Assembly: GCA_947630725.1 (NCBI GenBank)
Contig: CANRIS010000007.1
Span: 26,200 to 90,199 of the forward strand
DNA length: 64,000 nucleotides
From: an uncultured Clostridia bacterium
Lineage (GTDB): Bacteria > Bacillota > Clostridia > Lachnospirales > CAG-274
Direction of reading: 5' to 3'
The position numbers were made by a program, and so were the translations under genes. The notes beneath the pieces are model-generated. The model searched no databases and was not told the origin of the DNA. It saw nothing but the letters and a program-made list of their open reading frames with translations. Shown one piece after another: positions 16,508-27,899 of this stretch. Position 1 is the stretch's first letter; every line of letters begins with the position of its first letter.

Positions 16508-17305
16508 ATGAGGATTGCGCTTTGTCAGACAGATATATTGTGGGAGGAAAAGGACGAAAACCTTAAACGGGCGGAAAAATTTATAGAGGAGGCGGCTCGC
16601 CGCAAAGCCGATCTTATAGTTTTTCCCGAAATGAGCTTTACGGGCTTTACGGTGAACATCGAAAAATGCTCTGAAAAGTCTGAGGGCTCATACACAACGG
16701 CGAAAATAAGCGAGGCGGCGGCAAGGTACAAGATAGCCGTAGGCTTTGGGTTTATTGTTTCGGAAAACGGAAAAAACTACAATCGTTTTGTCATTGTGGA
16801 TAAAAACGGCGAGGTACTTTGCAGCTATGACAAGATACATCCCTTTTCTTACAGCGAGGAGGGGAAGTTCTTTTCGGGAGGAGATCACCTCTGTACGGTA
16901 AGGATAGGTGACGTATGGGTGTCTCCCTATGTGTGCTATGATCTGCGCTTTCCCGAAATATTTTCGGCGGCATCACGCCGAAGCCATCTGCTTGTTATAA
17001 TAGCCAACTGGCCTGCCAAGCGTATAAGCCAGTGGACGGCTCTCCTCAGAGCGAGGGCGATCGAAAATCAATGCTGCGTAGCAGGCATAAACCGCACGGG
17101 AGTGGGCGACGGCATAATATATAACGGAGGCTCGGGGCTATATAACACCTACGGCGACCCCGTCACGGAGGCGGATGAAAGCGAATGTATAGTTTACGGA
17201 GACATAATTCCCGATGAGATAGAGTCCTACAGAGAAAGGTTCAGACTTAAAGCCGACAGAAAAGAAGAGCTTTATAAAGAATTTTTTGACAGGGAAGAAA
17301 AATAA
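16508..17305 (+). CDS. Carbon-nitrogen hydrolase (nitrilase superfamily, omega-amidase-like)
   Basis: Hydrolyses an amide or nitrile C-N bond. The Glu-Lys-Cys triad is visible: FPEMSFTGF (Glu), DKIHPFSY (Lys) and VCYDLRFPE (Cys). The 265-residue length, the YDLRFPE context and the RARAIENQCCVAGINRTG segment resemble the Nit2/YafV omega-amidase branch, which acts on alpha-keto acid amides in methionine salvage and glutamine metabolism. The second ATG (16508) is chosen because GAGGTGA then has correct spacing. Its neighbours (metE upstream, glnA downstream) are compatible with that role, but the substrate is inferred. Confidence 0.82.
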   Translation: MRIALCQTDILWEEKDENLKRAEKFIEEAARRKADLIVFPEMSFTGFTVNIEKCSEKSEGSYTTAKISEAAARYKIAVGFGFIVSENGKNYNRFVIVDKNGEVLCSYDKIHPFSYSEEGKFFSGGDHLCTVRIGDVWVSPYVCYDLRFPEIFSAASRRSHLLVIIANWPAKRISQWTALLRARAIENQCCVAGINRTGVGDGIIYNGGSGLYNTYGDPVTEADESECIVYGDIIPDEIESYRERFRLKADRKEELYKEFFDREEK

Positions 17306-17392
17306 AATCAGTCATATAGGATATGACAGGAGTATATATAAGGCAAATTTTTATAAAAAATGCACAAATTTATTTTTAAAGTCAAAAAACTG

Positions 17393-17421
17393 TTGACAAA
17401 CGCAGCCGAAGTGAATATAAT
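17393..17421 (+). promoter_or_regulatory. Sigma-A promoter of glnA
   Basis: A perfect TTGACA (17393-17398) and TATAAT (17416-17421) with 17-base spacing. Confidence 0.85.
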
Positions 17422-17435
17422 TAAAACATCAAATC

Positions 17436-17488
17436 AAGGACGGATAAAGCCAAGCGCTTTATATCGTCCTTTCTTTTTATAAAGAAAG
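17436..17488 (+). promoter_or_regulatory. Attenuator-like leader of glnA (candidate ANTAR target)
   Basis: AAGGACG-ATAAAGC pairs with GCTTTAT-CGTCCTT and is followed by TTCTTTTTAT, giving an intrinsic terminator shape inside the leader. CTTTCTTT (17469-17476) can pair instead with AAAGAAAG (17481-17488), which would sequester the T-run and break the base of the first stem. An ANTAR-domain RNA-binding regulator is encoded right after glnA, which is the known arrangement for antitermination of glutamine synthetase genes in clostridia. Binding is inferred. Confidence 0.6.
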
Positions 17489-17527
17489 CATAGCGTATTT
17501 TACATATGCCCGAAAGGAGATAATTTT

Positions 17528-18877
17528 ATGGCAAAGTATAGCAAGGAAGATATTCTCAGAATGGTCGATGAAGAGGATGTTAAATTTATAAGACTTCAGT
17601 TCATTGATATTGCGGGACAGCCGAAGAATGTTGCTATTCTCAAATCCTCACTTAAGAGCGTTCTTGAGGACGGTATGATGTTTGACGGTTCTTCGATAGA
17701 AGGCTTTGTAAAGATAGACGAGTCCGATATGTATCTTAAGCCCGATCTTGACACCTTTACTATCTTCCCCTGGAGACCTCAGCATGGCAAGGTTGCGCGC
17801 TTTATCTGCGATGTATATACTCCCGACGGCGAGCCTTTTGAGGGCGACCCAAGAGGAATCCTTAAAAGAGTGGTAAAGAAGGCTGCCGATATGGGTTATA
17901 CGGTAAATATAGGAAACGAATGTGAGTTTTTCCTTTTCCATACCGATGACAACGGCTACCCCACAAAGAAGGTAAACGATACGGCAGGATATTTCGATCT
18001 GGCTCCTCTTGACTCTGCTGTGGACTGCCGCCGTGAGATCTGTCTCACTCTTGAACAGATGGGATATACTATAGAGGCGTCTCATCACGAGGTTGCTCCC
18101 GGTCAGCACGAAATAGACTTCAAATATGAGGACGCAGTCACGACTGCCGACTATGTTGTTACTTTCAGAACCGTAGTAAAGACCATAGCTAAGAAGTACG
18201 GACTTCATGCGACATTTATGCCAAAGCCAAAGTTCGGTATAAACGGTTCAGGTATGCATACAAATATGTCCCTTTTCACAAAAAAGGACGGCAAGACAGT
18301 GAATGCATTCTATGATCCCGATGATCCTACGGGACTTCAGCTTTCATCTACGGCATACAGCTATATCGAGGGCGTTTTAAGACACGTAAAGGGCATTACA
18401 GCCATTACAAATCCCCTTGTAAACTCATATAAGAGACTGGTTCCCGGTTATGAGGCTCCCTGCTATGTTGCATGGTCAGCTTCAAACCGTTCGGATATAA
18501 TCAGAATACCGGCATCGAGAGGTATGGGTACACGCTGCGAGCTGAGAAGCCCCGACCCCTCAACAAATCCCTACCTTTGCCTTGCGGTTTGTATCGCGGC
18601 AGGCCTTGACGGTATCGAAAAGAATATGAAGATCAGAGATTCTGTTGATATAAACCTTTTCAAATCGACTCCCCAGGAGAGAGCAGCTCTCGGCGTTGAC
18701 AACCTTCCCGGAAGTCTTGAGGCAGCTATCAAAGAAATGGATAAGGATCCCCTTGTAAGAGAGATTCTGGGCGAACACGCTTATGACTGTTTCAAGAGAA
18801 TGAAGAAAGTAGAGTGGGACGCATTCAGAACAAGCGTTTCTCAGTGGGAAATTGACAACTATCTGTTTACTTATTGA
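17528..18877 (+). CDS. glnA: Glutamine synthetase, type I
   Basis: Joins ammonia to glutamate using ATP, the main entry of nitrogen into metabolism. At 449 residues it has the GSI-alpha length. The N-terminal domain includes the FIRLQFIDIAGQPKNV and FDGSSIEGF segments. The catalytic domain shows NECEFFLF, SHHEVAPGQHEIDF, the ATP-site GSGMHTNMSL, NRSDIIRIP and the LRSPDPSTNPYL region. It starts after AAAGGAG. A terminator-like hairpin separates it from the ANTAR gene downstream. No adenylylation-site loop typical of GSI-beta is apparent, as expected for Bacillota. Confidence 0.97.
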   Translation: MAKYSKEDILRMVDEEDVKFIRLQFIDIAGQPKNVAILKSSLKSVLEDGMMFDGSSIEGFVKIDESDMYLKPDLDTFTIFPWRPQHGKVARFICDVYTPDGEPFEGDPRGILKRVVKKAADMGYTVNIGNECEFFLFHTDDNGYPTKKVNDTAGYFDLAPLDSAVDCRREICLTLEQMGYTIEASHHEVAPGQHEIDFKYEDAVTTADYVVTFRTVVKTIAKKYGLHATFMPKPKFGINGSGMHTNMSLFTKKDGKTVNAFYDPDDPTGLQLSSTAYSYIEGVLRHVKGITAITNPLVNSYKRLVPGYEAPCYVAWSASNRSDIIRIPASRGMGTRCELRSPDPSTNPYLCLAVCIAAGLDGIEKNMKIRDSVDINLFKSTPQERAALGVDNLPGSLEAAIKEMDKDPLVREILGEHAYDCFKRMKKVEWDAFRTSVSQWEIDNYLFTY

Positions 18878-18890
18878 TTTGGCGTTTATG

Positions 18891-18921
18891 GATCCTGTCT
18901 CTGCGGAGGCAGGATCTTTTT
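18891..18921 (+). terminator. Terminator or attenuator between glnA and the ANTAR gene
   Basis: GATCCTGTCTC pairs with GGAGGCAGGATC (one G-T pair) around a 4-base loop, followed by TTTTTAT. Because the ANTAR gene lies only 100 bases downstream without a clear promoter, this may be a partial or regulated terminator. A second hairpin, CCGAAAA/TTTTCGG, follows. Confidence 0.75.
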
Positions 18922-19015
18922 ATGGATCATCAAAATGCTGCCGAAAAGAATTGTTTTTCGGGCTTTATGACAAATATGTACAAGTATCACAACAACAAAC
19001 TCGGAGGTGTTGCAT

Positions 19016-19552
19016 ATGGTATTGAGCAACAATGTATTTATTGCTTTTCGCAGCGGCAAGGCAGGAAATAAGGTGGCCGCAATGCTTAAAACAGGCGGTA
19101 TACACTATAACGCCGTCTGCACAACGTCCTCTGAGCTTCTTACAAAAATAAATATGTTTGAGGACGGAGTAATTGTCTGCGGAGACAGATTCAAGGATAC
19201 CGTACTCATAGACGTACTTGACTTTATACCCGATAATTTTCATATTCTCGCCATAGGCACTATGGACACTCTGGACGACCTTCCCAACGACAGGGTTTTC
19301 AAGCTGACAGTTCCTTTAAACCGTACCGATCTTATTTATTCTGTAAGTATGCTTATGAACCTCGACAATCACAGAGCGCTCATACACAATCAGTTCCGTA
19401 CGGAGGACGAAGAAATGATCATACAACAGGCCAAGGGCATACTCATACATAAATATCATATGACTGAGGAGCAGGCTCACCGCTATATGCAGACAAAGAG
19501 TATGAACACGGGCGAAAAAATGATAAACATAGCACGACTTATATTAAATTAA
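19016..19552 (+). CDS. ANTAR-domain RNA-binding antiterminator (GlnR-like regulator)
   Basis: Predicted RNA-binding response regulator of 178 residues. The first 115 residues have a receiver-like alpha/beta fold but lack a clear phospho-Asp pocket, so it is probably a pseudo-receiver. Residues about 125-178 are an ANTAR domain (EEMIIQQAKGILIHKYHMTEEQAHRYMQTKSM), which binds paired hairpins in leaders and prevents termination. The ATG at 19016 has GGAGG 8 bases upstream; the GTG used in the ORF track overlaps that site. Its location after glnA points to glutamine synthetase control, through the leader hairpin at 17436. Confidence 0.85.
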   Translation: MVLSNNVFIAFRSGKAGNKVAAMLKTGGIHYNAVCTTSSELLTKINMFEDGVIVCGDRFKDTVLIDVLDFIPDNFHILAIGTMDTLDDLPNDRVFKLTVPLNRTDLIYSVSMLMNLDNHRALIHNQFRTEDEEMIIQQAKGILIHKYHMTEEQAHRYMQTKSMNTGEKMINIARLILN

Positions 19553-19599
19553 TTCAATAACGTAAAATCCTATATGACAGACCGAAAAAAACATACTGC

Positions 19600-19628
19600 G
19601 GATCGGGCAGATAACCCGGTCCCTTTTT
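19600..19628 (+). terminator. Terminator after the ANTAR gene
   Basis: GGATCGGG and CCCGGTCC form an 8-bp stem around CAGATAA, followed by CTTTTT. Confidence 0.75.
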
Positions 19629-19661
19629 GCGTATAATACCAACAGGAAAGGATGTGCCGGA

Positions 19662-20759
19662 ATGCTCGAAATATATGTACACATACCCTTTTGCATAAAA
19701 AAATGCGCATACTGCGATTTCAATTCCTTTTTCGGCGATGAGGCCGCTGTGAACGCATATAAGGAGATGCTTATAAAAGAGATAAAAGCCTGTCCGCACA
19801 GGGGCGAACGGGTCGATACGGTTTTTATAGGCGGAGGAACGCCCTCTTTTATTGACGCAGGGCATATTTATGATATAATGGACACGGTCTCAAAAAGCTT
19901 TTCCGTAAGCGATGACTGCGAAATATCCATGGAGGCAAATCCCGAAAGTATAAGCGCCGAAAAGCTTGCCGTATATAAGAGCGCAGGCATAAACAGAGTG
20001 AGTATGGGGGTTCAGTCGTTCTGCGATGAGGAGCTTAAGACGCTGGGCAGAGTCCACAGCGGAGAAAAGGCTGTTTCCTCTTATATGAAAATAAGAGAGG
20101 CAGGCTTTGACAATGTAAATCTGGATCTTATGTTTTCATTCCCGGGGCAGACCCTTGAAAGCTGGGAAAAAAGCCTGCGAAAGGCTGCTGAGCTTGAGCC
20201 TTCTCATATATCCGCCTACAGTCTTATTATAGAAGAAGGCACTGAATTTTTTAAAAAATACAAAAATTATCAGACAAATGAGATTCTGGATCGTATTATG
20301 TATAGAAAAACAAGTGAGATTCTGAGTGAATATGGATTTCACAGATATGAAATCTCGAATTTTTCAAAGTCGGGCAGAGAGTGCAGACACAACATAGGCT
20401 ATTGGAAAAGATATAACTATATAGGCTTCGGACTTTCGGCTCATTCTCTCTATGACGATATAAGATCGTCAAATACCGACAGCTTTGAAGAATATATAAA
20501 GGGCAATACCGCAGGTGAGACGGAAAAGCTCAGTACGGATGACAAAATAGGCGAGTTTATGTTTTTGGGACTTCGTATGAGCGAGGGCGTAAGGTTTTCG
20601 GACTTTTCAAAAAATTTCGGGATCGGTCTTTATGACAGATTCGCAAATGTTATCGAAAAGTATTGCAGAATGGGGCTTTTGGAAACGGACGATACCTCTC
20701 TTAAGCTCACCGACAGGGGCATAGACGTATCCAACACGATTTTTGCGGAATTTATATGA
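19662..20759 (+). CDS. hemW: Heme chaperone HemW (radical SAM, HemN-like)
   Basis: Radical SAM protein that binds heme and delivers it to haemoproteins; members were long annotated as coproporphyrinogen oxidase. The cluster motif is CIKKCAYC near residue 10, followed by FIGGGTPSF (SAM binding). The HNIGYWKRYNYIGFGLSAHS segment is the HNxxYW motif typical of HemW. At 365 residues it has the HemW length and lacks the N-terminal extension and extra cysteine of true HemN. It often lies before hrcA in Bacillota, as here. Confidence 0.9.
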   Translation: MLEIYVHIPFCIKKCAYCDFNSFFGDEAAVNAYKEMLIKEIKACPHRGERVDTVFIGGGTPSFIDAGHIYDIMDTVSKSFSVSDDCEISMEANPESISAEKLAVYKSAGINRVSMGVQSFCDEELKTLGRVHSGEKAVSSYMKIREAGFDNVNLDLMFSFPGQTLESWEKSLRKAAELEPSHISAYSLIIEEGTEFFKKYKNYQTNEILDRIMYRKTSEILSEYGFHRYEISNFSKSGRECRHNIGYWKRYNYIGFGLSAHSLYDDIRSSNTDSFEEYIKGNTAGETEKLSTDDKIGEFMFLGLRMSEGVRFSDFSKNFGIGLYDRFANVIEKYCRMGLLETDDTSLKLTDRGIDVSNTIFAEFI

Positions 20760-20821
20760 CTTAGCAAGACCCCGTTGAATATACTAAAGCTTAGGTTATA
20801 CAAAAATTATCGTCAAGGTAC

Positions 20822-20850
20822 TTGACATTTGTCTCGGCAGGTGTTATTTT
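20822..20850 (+). promoter_or_regulatory. Sigma-A promoter of the hrcA operon
   Basis: TTGACA (20822-20827) and TATTTT (20845-20850) with 17-base spacing. The CIRCE operator begins 13 bases further on. Confidence 0.75.
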
Positions 20851-20862
20851 TATATGAGTAAA

Positions 20863-20889
20863 TCAGCACTCAGCGCCAAGGAGTGCTGA
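20863..20889 (+). promoter_or_regulatory. CIRCE operator (HrcA binding site)
   Basis: A perfect inverted repeat, TCAGCACTC-N9-GAGTGCTGA, close to the CIRCE consensus. It sits at the expected transcript start of the hrcA-grpE-dnaK-dnaJ operon, so HrcA represses its own operon until heat stress. Confidence 0.95.
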
Positions 20890-20925
20890 CAGGAGCTTAT
20901 GTAAGCTTTTTTGCAGGTGATCCGA

Positions 20926-21957
20926 ATGAATCTAAACGAAAGAAAAATAAGAATCCTTGAAGCAATAATCACCGACTATATAAAAACGGGAGACCCCGTA
21001 GGTTCAAGGACTATATCGAAAAAATATCCTCTCGGCATATCCTCAGCCACCATAAGAAACGAAATGAGCGATCTGGAAGAGATGGGACTTATCCATCAGC
21101 CCCACACATCGGCAGGCAGAGTACCCTCTGACAAGGGCTACAGGCTGTATGTGGACAGACTTATGCATAAAAGCAGACTGCCCGAAAATGAGAGCATATT
21201 CCTCAGAGAGCTTATCGCCAACAATATAAGCCGCATAGACTATCTTATGGAACAGACAGCAAAGGCTCTCGCAAGGCTCACAAACTACGCCGCTGTCGTT
21301 ACTGAGGCGGACGGCGAGGACGACAGGCTGAAAAGAATATCCCTTGTGCCTGTGGACAGCCGAAGCCTCGTTATGGTGAGCGTAACCGAAAACAAAAAGG
21401 TGGACAACACCATCATAAGGGCGGAAAATATACCCGATATTGACGAGCTGAACCGCATAAGCTCCGCAATAAACGAATATATAGAGTTTTATGGATCGGA
21501 GCTTAACGAATATGCCGCAGGAGTTGTGGCAGCGGAGTTTGAAGGCAGCGCCGAGCTTGTGGAAAAGGTGTTTTCGGCTATCTTCAAGGGAGGAAGAAAA
21601 AATTCGGGCATATACTACAGCGGAGTAGACCACATTCTTGACTATCCCGGTTTTTCGGATGTCTCCAAGGCGAAAGAGGTTTTCAGCGTTCTGGAGCAAA
21701 AGGACGTCCTCCACAGGCTGCTTAAAAACAATTCGGGAAACGAAAACGAAGTACAGATCATAATAGGCGGAGAAAACAATATATCTCAGCTTAGGGAGAT
21801 CTCTATAATAAAGACAAGCTGCAATCTCGGTGACGGAAACGCAGGCATTATAGGAGTTATAGGCCCCACGAGAATGAATTATTCGCAGGCCGTCTCGGTT
21901 ATTTCAGAAACGGTGAGCAGTCTGAATGAGGTCATAAAAGCACTGATAGGAGGTTGA
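20926..21957 (+). CDS. hrcA: Heat-inducible transcription repressor HrcA
   Basis: Represses class I heat-shock genes by binding CIRCE. It is 343 residues long. The N-terminal winged helix is MNLNERKIRILEAIITDYIKTGDPVGSRTISKKYPLGISSATIRNEMSDLEEMGLIHQPHTSAGR with the typical PHTSAGRVPSDKGYR end. The GAF-like and C-terminal parts include IGGENN and the GIIGVIGPTRMNYSQAVSVI signature. The ATG at 20926 has AGGTGA upstream; the TTG start in the ORF track is less likely. It is the first gene of the chaperone operon. Confidence 0.95.
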   Translation: MNLNERKIRILEAIITDYIKTGDPVGSRTISKKYPLGISSATIRNEMSDLEEMGLIHQPHTSAGRVPSDKGYRLYVDRLMHKSRLPENESIFLRELIANNISRIDYLMEQTAKALARLTNYAAVVTEADGEDDRLKRISLVPVDSRSLVMVSVTENKKVDNTIIRAENIPDIDELNRISSAINEYIEFYGSELNEYAAGVVAAEFEGSAELVEKVFSAIFKGGRKNSGIYYSGVDHILDYPGFSDVSKAKEVFSVLEQKDVLHRLLKNNSGNENEVQIIIGGENNISQLREISIIKTSCNLGDGNAGIIGVIGPTRMNYSQAVSVISETVSSLNEVIKALIGG

Positions 21958-21963
21958 CGCAAT

Positions 21964-22551
21964 ATGAGCGCAGAAAATGAAGAATTGAAGGAAACACCCG
22001 AAAAAGAACAAGGGACTGCCGAAGAAGCTGCCGAGGACACAAACAGCGAAGCAGCCGCAGAAGATACAAAAGAACCGACAGAGAACGAAAAGCCCTCCGA
22101 TGACGAGCCTTCAAAAGAAGAAAAGCTAGAAAACGAGGTCAGGGAGCTTAAGGACAGGATACTCAGAAATCTGGCTGAGTTTGACAACTTCAGAAAAAGA
22201 ACGGCTGCCGAAAAATCTATGATGTATTCAATGGGTATGGCAGATGCAGCCGAAAAGCTTTTGCCCGTGCTTGACAATTTTGAAAGAGCCCTCAGCTCCG
22301 AACCCGATAAGGAAAGCGGATTCTATAAGGGCGTGGAAATGATCTTCAAGCAGATGCAGACGGCTTTCGTATCTATGGGAGTTGAAGAAATAGAGGCGGA
22401 AGGGCAGGTTTTTGACCCGAATCTCCATAATGCAGTAATGCATATCGAAAACGAGGAGCTTGGCGAAAATGTGGTTTCGCAGGTTCTCCAGAAGGGCTAT
22501 AAGCATAAGGACAGGGTCATAAGACCCGCTATGGTGCAGGTTGCAAACTAA
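21964..22551 (+). CDS. grpE: GrpE nucleotide exchange factor
   Basis: Releases ADP from DnaK. Of 195 residues, the first 60 are very acidic and low in complexity (Glu/Asp/Ala/Thr/Lys) and probably disordered. A coiled coil follows (EEKLENEVRELKDRILRNLAEFDNFRKRTAAEK), then the C-terminal beta domain with QVFDPNLHNAVMHIE and VLQKGYKHKDRVIRPAMVQVAN. It begins six bases after hrcA with AGGAGG upstream. Confidence 0.95.
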   Translation: MSAENEELKETPEKEQGTAEEAAEDTNSEAAAEDTKEPTENEKPSDDEPSKEEKLENEVRELKDRILRNLAEFDNFRKRTAAEKSMMYSMGMADAAEKLLPVLDNFERALSSEPDKESGFYKGVEMIFKQMQTAFVSMGVEEIEAEGQVFDPNLHNAVMHIENEELGENVVSQVLQKGYKHKDRVIRPAMVQVAN

Positions 22552-22616
22552 GGATACAGCCACAAAAACAAAAATAAGTCAATCAAGAATAAAAATATAA
22601 ATATGAATATTTTTAA

Positions 22617-24479
<1,863 letters not shown>

Positions 24480-24507
24480 TGCGCTTTTATTAAAAGGATA
24501 GATTATA

Positions 24508-25638
24508 ATGGCAGAAAAAAGAGATTATTATGAGGTAATGGGCGTTGAAAGAACAGCCTCTCAGGATCAGATAAAAAAAGCATACAGAAAAAAAGCCAAG
24601 GAATGCCACCCCGACTTTCATCCAAACGATCCACAGGCCGAGGCAAAATTCAAGGAGCTGAACGAGGCCAACGAGGTTCTTTCGGATCCCGACAAGAGAG
24701 CGGCATATGACCGCTACGGACATTCCGCCTTTGAACAGGGCGGCATGGGAGGCGGCGGCTTTTCGGGAGACTTTTCGGGCGGTTTTTCGGGAATGGATAT
24801 GGGCGACATATTCGGAGATATGTTCGGCAGCATATTCGGCGGCGGCAGCAGAAGAAGAAACGGCCCAAGCAGGGGCGCGGATATTTCTATGACTATCGTG
24901 CTGACGTTTGAGGAGGCTGTGTTCGGCTGCAAAAAGACTATTGATGTCGATACTATAGACAACTGCGACACCTGCCACGGTACGGGAGCAAAACCGGGGA
25001 CTTCGCCTCAGACCTGTCCCACCTGTCACGGCTCGGGCAGTGAAACCGTCACAAGACAGACGATGTTCGGTATGGCTCAGACGGTCACCACCTGTCATAC
25101 CTGCGGCGGAAGAGGCAAGATCGTGAAGGATCCCTGTACAAGCTGCAACGGTACCGGCAGAGTCAGAAAGAAAAAGCAGATCGAGCTTGATATACCCTGC
25201 GGAATAAGCAACGGCCAGACCATCAGAAAGAGCGGTCACGGTCAGGCAGGCACGGGCGGAGGCGGCTACGGAGATCTGCTCGTCACGGTAAGCGTTCGCC
25301 CCAGCGCCGAATTTGTGCGGCAGGACAGAAATATACTTTCGGATATAAAGATAAGTGTCGTTCAGGCCATTTTAGGGGCGGAGGTCACCATACGCACCAT
25401 AGACGGAGAGGAAAAGTACAATATAAAGCCCGGCACGCAGCCCGATGCAAAGATATTCTTAAAGGGCAAGGGAGTGCCTTATCTCAGAACACCCAACAGA
25501 CGTGGAGACCATATAGTCACAGTAAAGGTGGAGATCCCCACAAATCTTTCCGACAAACAAAAGGAGCTTATAAGAGAATTTGGCGGACTGCCGAAGAAAG
25601 AGAGCTTTTCGGACAAAATAAAAAAAGCATTCAACTGA
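24508..25638 (+). CDS. dnaJ: Co-chaperone DnaJ (Hsp40)
   Basis: Stimulates DnaK and presents unfolded clients. Of 376 residues, the J domain is at 1-70 with the HPD-type motif in CHPDFHPND, followed by a Gly/Phe-rich linker ([16 protein letters not shown]). The zinc region carries four CxxCxGxG-type repeats ([36 protein letters not shown]). The C-terminal substrate-binding domain follows. It is the last gene of the heat-shock operon, with a terminator 11 bases on. Confidence 0.97.
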   Translation: MAEKRDYYEVMGVERTASQDQIKKAYRKKAKECHPDFHPNDPQAEAKFKELNEANEVLSDPDKRAAYDRYGHSAFEQGGMGGGGFSGDFSGGFSGMDMGDIFGDMFGSIFGGGSRRRNGPSRGADISMTIVLTFEEAVFGCKKTIDVDTIDNCDTCHGTGAKPGTSPQTCPTCHGSGSETVTRQTMFGMAQTVTTCHTCGGRGKIVKDPCTSCNGTGRVRKKKQIELDIPCGISNGQTIRKSGHGQAGTGGGGYGDLLVTVSVRPSAEFVRQDRNILSDIKISVVQAILGAEVTIRTIDGEEKYNIKPGTQPDAKIFLKGKGVPYLRTPNRRGDHIVTVKVEIPTNLSDKQKELIREFGGLPKKESFSDKIKKAFN

Positions 25639-25648
25639 CGTATAAACA

Positions 25649-25690
25649 AAACGGCACAAAAGCTGCGCAGGCGGTTTTTGCGCCGTTTAT
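25649..25690 (+). terminator. Terminator of the heat-shock operon
   Basis: AAACGGC and GCCGTTT enclose inner AAAA/TTTT pairing, and TATTTTC follows. Confidence 0.6.
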
Positions 25691-25697
25691 TTTCTGC

Positions 25698-25726
25698 TTG
25701 ACAGAATTGCTGAAATGATGTATTAT
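25698..25726 (+). promoter_or_regulatory. Sigma-A promoter upstream of RNase Y
   Basis: TTGACA (25698-25703) and TATTAT (25721-25726) with 17-base spacing, nearly 590 bases before the RNase Y start. Confidence 0.75.
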
Positions 25727-25734
25727 AATATCAG

Positions 25735-26321
25735 TATCGAATGTGTATGTGCGGCTCTGTTTGTGAGACGTATTTCAGACCAAATAGCCGTTAAGGTCTG
25801 CGGAATTCGGTAAGCATATTGATTTTTTTTCGGTTTTAACGCAGCTTGTTCTGCGTGTTCTTTTGCCGAGGCAAAGATGTCACGGGACATAAGCTGTGCT
25901 TAAAATAGATTTAATCACTGTATTCGGAAGGATCTGCGTTTCGGGGTTTTTCCGAGCTTTTTAAATTCTTTTTTATTTCGGTTACGGATACATACCGACC
26001 GCAGGTTCGGCGGGACGGATATATTATATATAGGGATCATGTCCTGCGGACGGAGGGTCGGCTGTATACAAAACCGCATAAAGGAGAAATGGTTTGTGGG
26101 ATATACGGCGGAAAGACGGGATAACCTTTTTTCGTTTTTGTCCGCATAGGCCGAGGGAGCCAAGGCTCCATACATATTGAAGCCCCGATGATTCGGGCAG
26201 GCTGCGCAGGGACAAGGCGCAGCGTCTGCGGCCGAAGATAAGTTTTTATGAGCTTAAGAGTCTCAAAGACTTCGGCTGCGTATGAACATTGAAAATCAAA
26301 TAAGGAGGTACAGGTTCTATT
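25735..26321 (+). promoter_or_regulatory. Very long structured leader of RNase Y, or an independent RNA
   Basis: No convincing reading frame is present. Several stems are visible: CAGACC/GGTCTG (about 25776-25800), GGAGCC/GGCTCC, CCCGA/TCGGG, CTGCGC/GCGCAG, and GCGGCCGAAG pairing with CTTCGGCTGC shortly before the ribosome site. I tried to match it to 6S RNA, SRP RNA, tmRNA and common riboswitches and could not. It may be an autoregulatory leader, since RNase Y is an mRNA decay enzyme, or a separate RNA followed by a second promoter. Confidence 0.4.
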
Positions 26322-27872
26322 ATGCAACCAATTTTGTGTATAGTCTTTGTCGTGCTTGCGCTTGCCATAGGACTGGGCGCAGGATACGCCATAGGCTATA
26401 TTATGAGAAAAAAGACTGCCGAGGCAGCAATTGGTTCTGCAGAAAAAGAAGCTGAAAACATTATCCTTGAAGCAAAGAAAACCGCAGAGACAAGAAAAAA
26501 AGAAATTCTTGTGGAAGCAAAGGAAGAAAGCATCAGAACCAAGAACGAGCTTGAAAAAGAGGTCAGAGACCGAAAGAGCGATCTGCAAAGACAGGAAAAA
26601 CGACTTCAGCAAAAGGAAGAAAACCTTGACAGAAAGTCGGATTCGCTTGACAAGAGAAACGAGGTTCTTACAAAGAGGCTTGAAACCATAGACAAAAAGC
26701 TTAAATCCGCCGATGAACTTCTGGAAAGCAGACAGGCGGAGCTTGAGAGGATATCCGGACTTACCACAGAGGAGGCAAGGGCGGTTATACTTGAGTCCCT
26801 TGAGGACGATCTGAAGCATGACAAGGCTGTTTTGATCAAGGAATATGAGGCTGAAATAAAGCAGAACTGTGAGAAAAAGGCAAGAGATATTATTGCAAGC
26901 GCCATACAGCGCTGCGCAGTTGATCATGTTGCCGAGAGTACAGTATCGGTGGTAACTCTGCCTAACGATGAAATGAAGGGCAGGATCATCGGACGTGAGG
27001 GACGAAACATAAGAGCCCTCGAATCACTTACGGGAATAGAATTTATTATAGACGATACTCCCGAGGCCGTTATACTTTCGGGCTTTGACGCAATGAGACG
27101 TGAGATCGCAAGGATCGCTCTCGAAAGACTGATAATAGACGGCCGTGTTCATCCTGCAAGGATAGAAGAAATGGTTGAAAAGGCCAAAAAAGAGGTTGAA
27201 CAGAACATCAAAGAAGAGGGTGAGACAGCTACCTTTGAGACAGGCGTCCACAATCTTCACCCCGAGCTTATAAAACTTCTTGGAAAGCTCAAATTCAGAA
27301 CAAGCTATGGACAGAATGTGCTTAAGCATTCTATGGAGGTATCTCATCTCTGCGGCATTATGGCTGCCGAGCTGGGAATTGACCCAACACTTGCAAAACG
27401 TGCGGGCCTTTTGCATGATATAGGAAAGGCCATTGACCACGATATGGACGGCTCGCATATCGAGCTTGGAGTCGCTTTGTGCCGGAAGTATCACGAATCT
27501 CCGGTTATTATAAATGCGGTAGAGGCGCATCATGGCGATGTGGAGCCTCAGAATATAGTTGCTGTTCTTGTTCAGGCAGCGGACGCTATTTCGGCAGCCC
27601 GTCCCGGAGCAAGGAGAGAAACTCTTGAATCGTATATAAAGAGACTTGAGTCTCTGGAAAATATTGCTTCTTCGTTTGAGGGAGTCGAAAAGTCATTTGC
27701 CATTCAGGCAGGACGTGAACTGAGAATTATGATTATTCCCGATATGGTAGACGATGACGGAATGAAGGTCATGGCAAGGGAAATTGCCGAAAAGATCCAT
27801 GCCGAGCTTGAATATCCGGGAAAAATAAAAGTAAACCTTATCAGAGAAACAAGGGCGGTAGATTACGCTTAA
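26322..27872 (+). CDS. rny: Ribonuclease Y
   Basis: Membrane-anchored endonuclease that starts mRNA decay in Bacillota. Of 516 residues, the N-terminal membrane helix is [25 protein letters not shown]. Residues about 30-200 form a charged coiled coil, then comes a KH RNA-binding domain ([30 protein letters not shown]). The HD catalytic domain contains [13 protein letters not shown] and the metal motif [18 protein letters not shown] lies upstream. It has its own promoter far upstream, and the lipoprotein genes follow closely. Confidence 0.97.
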   Translation: MQPILCIVFVVLALAIGLGAGYAIGYIMRKKTAEAAIGSAEKEAENIILEAKKTAETRKKEILVEAKEESIRTKNELEKEVRDRKSDLQRQEKRLQQKEENLDRKSDSLDKRNEVLTKRLETIDKKLKSADELLESRQAELERISGLTTEEARAVILESLEDDLKHDKAVLIKEYEAEIKQNCEKKARDIIASAIQRCAVDHVAESTVSVVTLPNDEMKGRIIGREGRNIRALESLTGIEFIIDDTPEAVILSGFDAMRREIARIALERLIIDGRVHPARIEEMVEKAKKEVEQNIKEEGETATFETGVHNLHPELIKLLGKLKFRTSYGQNVLKHSMEVSHLCGIMAAELGIDPTLAKRAGLLHDIGKAIDHDMDGSHIELGVALCRKYHESPVIINAVEAHHGDVEPQNIVAVLVQAADAISAARPGARRETLESYIKRLESLENIASSFEGVEKSFAIQAGRELRIMIIPDMVDDDGMKVMAREIAEKIHAELEYPGKIKVNLIRETRAVDYA

Positions 27873-27899
27873 ATAAAAATTCTGCATGAGAGGTAATAT

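Noticed and set aside
25735-26321. Match of the RNase Y leader to 6S, SRP RNA, tmRNA or a c-di-GMP riboswitch
   Set aside because: None of the conserved cores I know is present; kept only as an unidentified structured leader.
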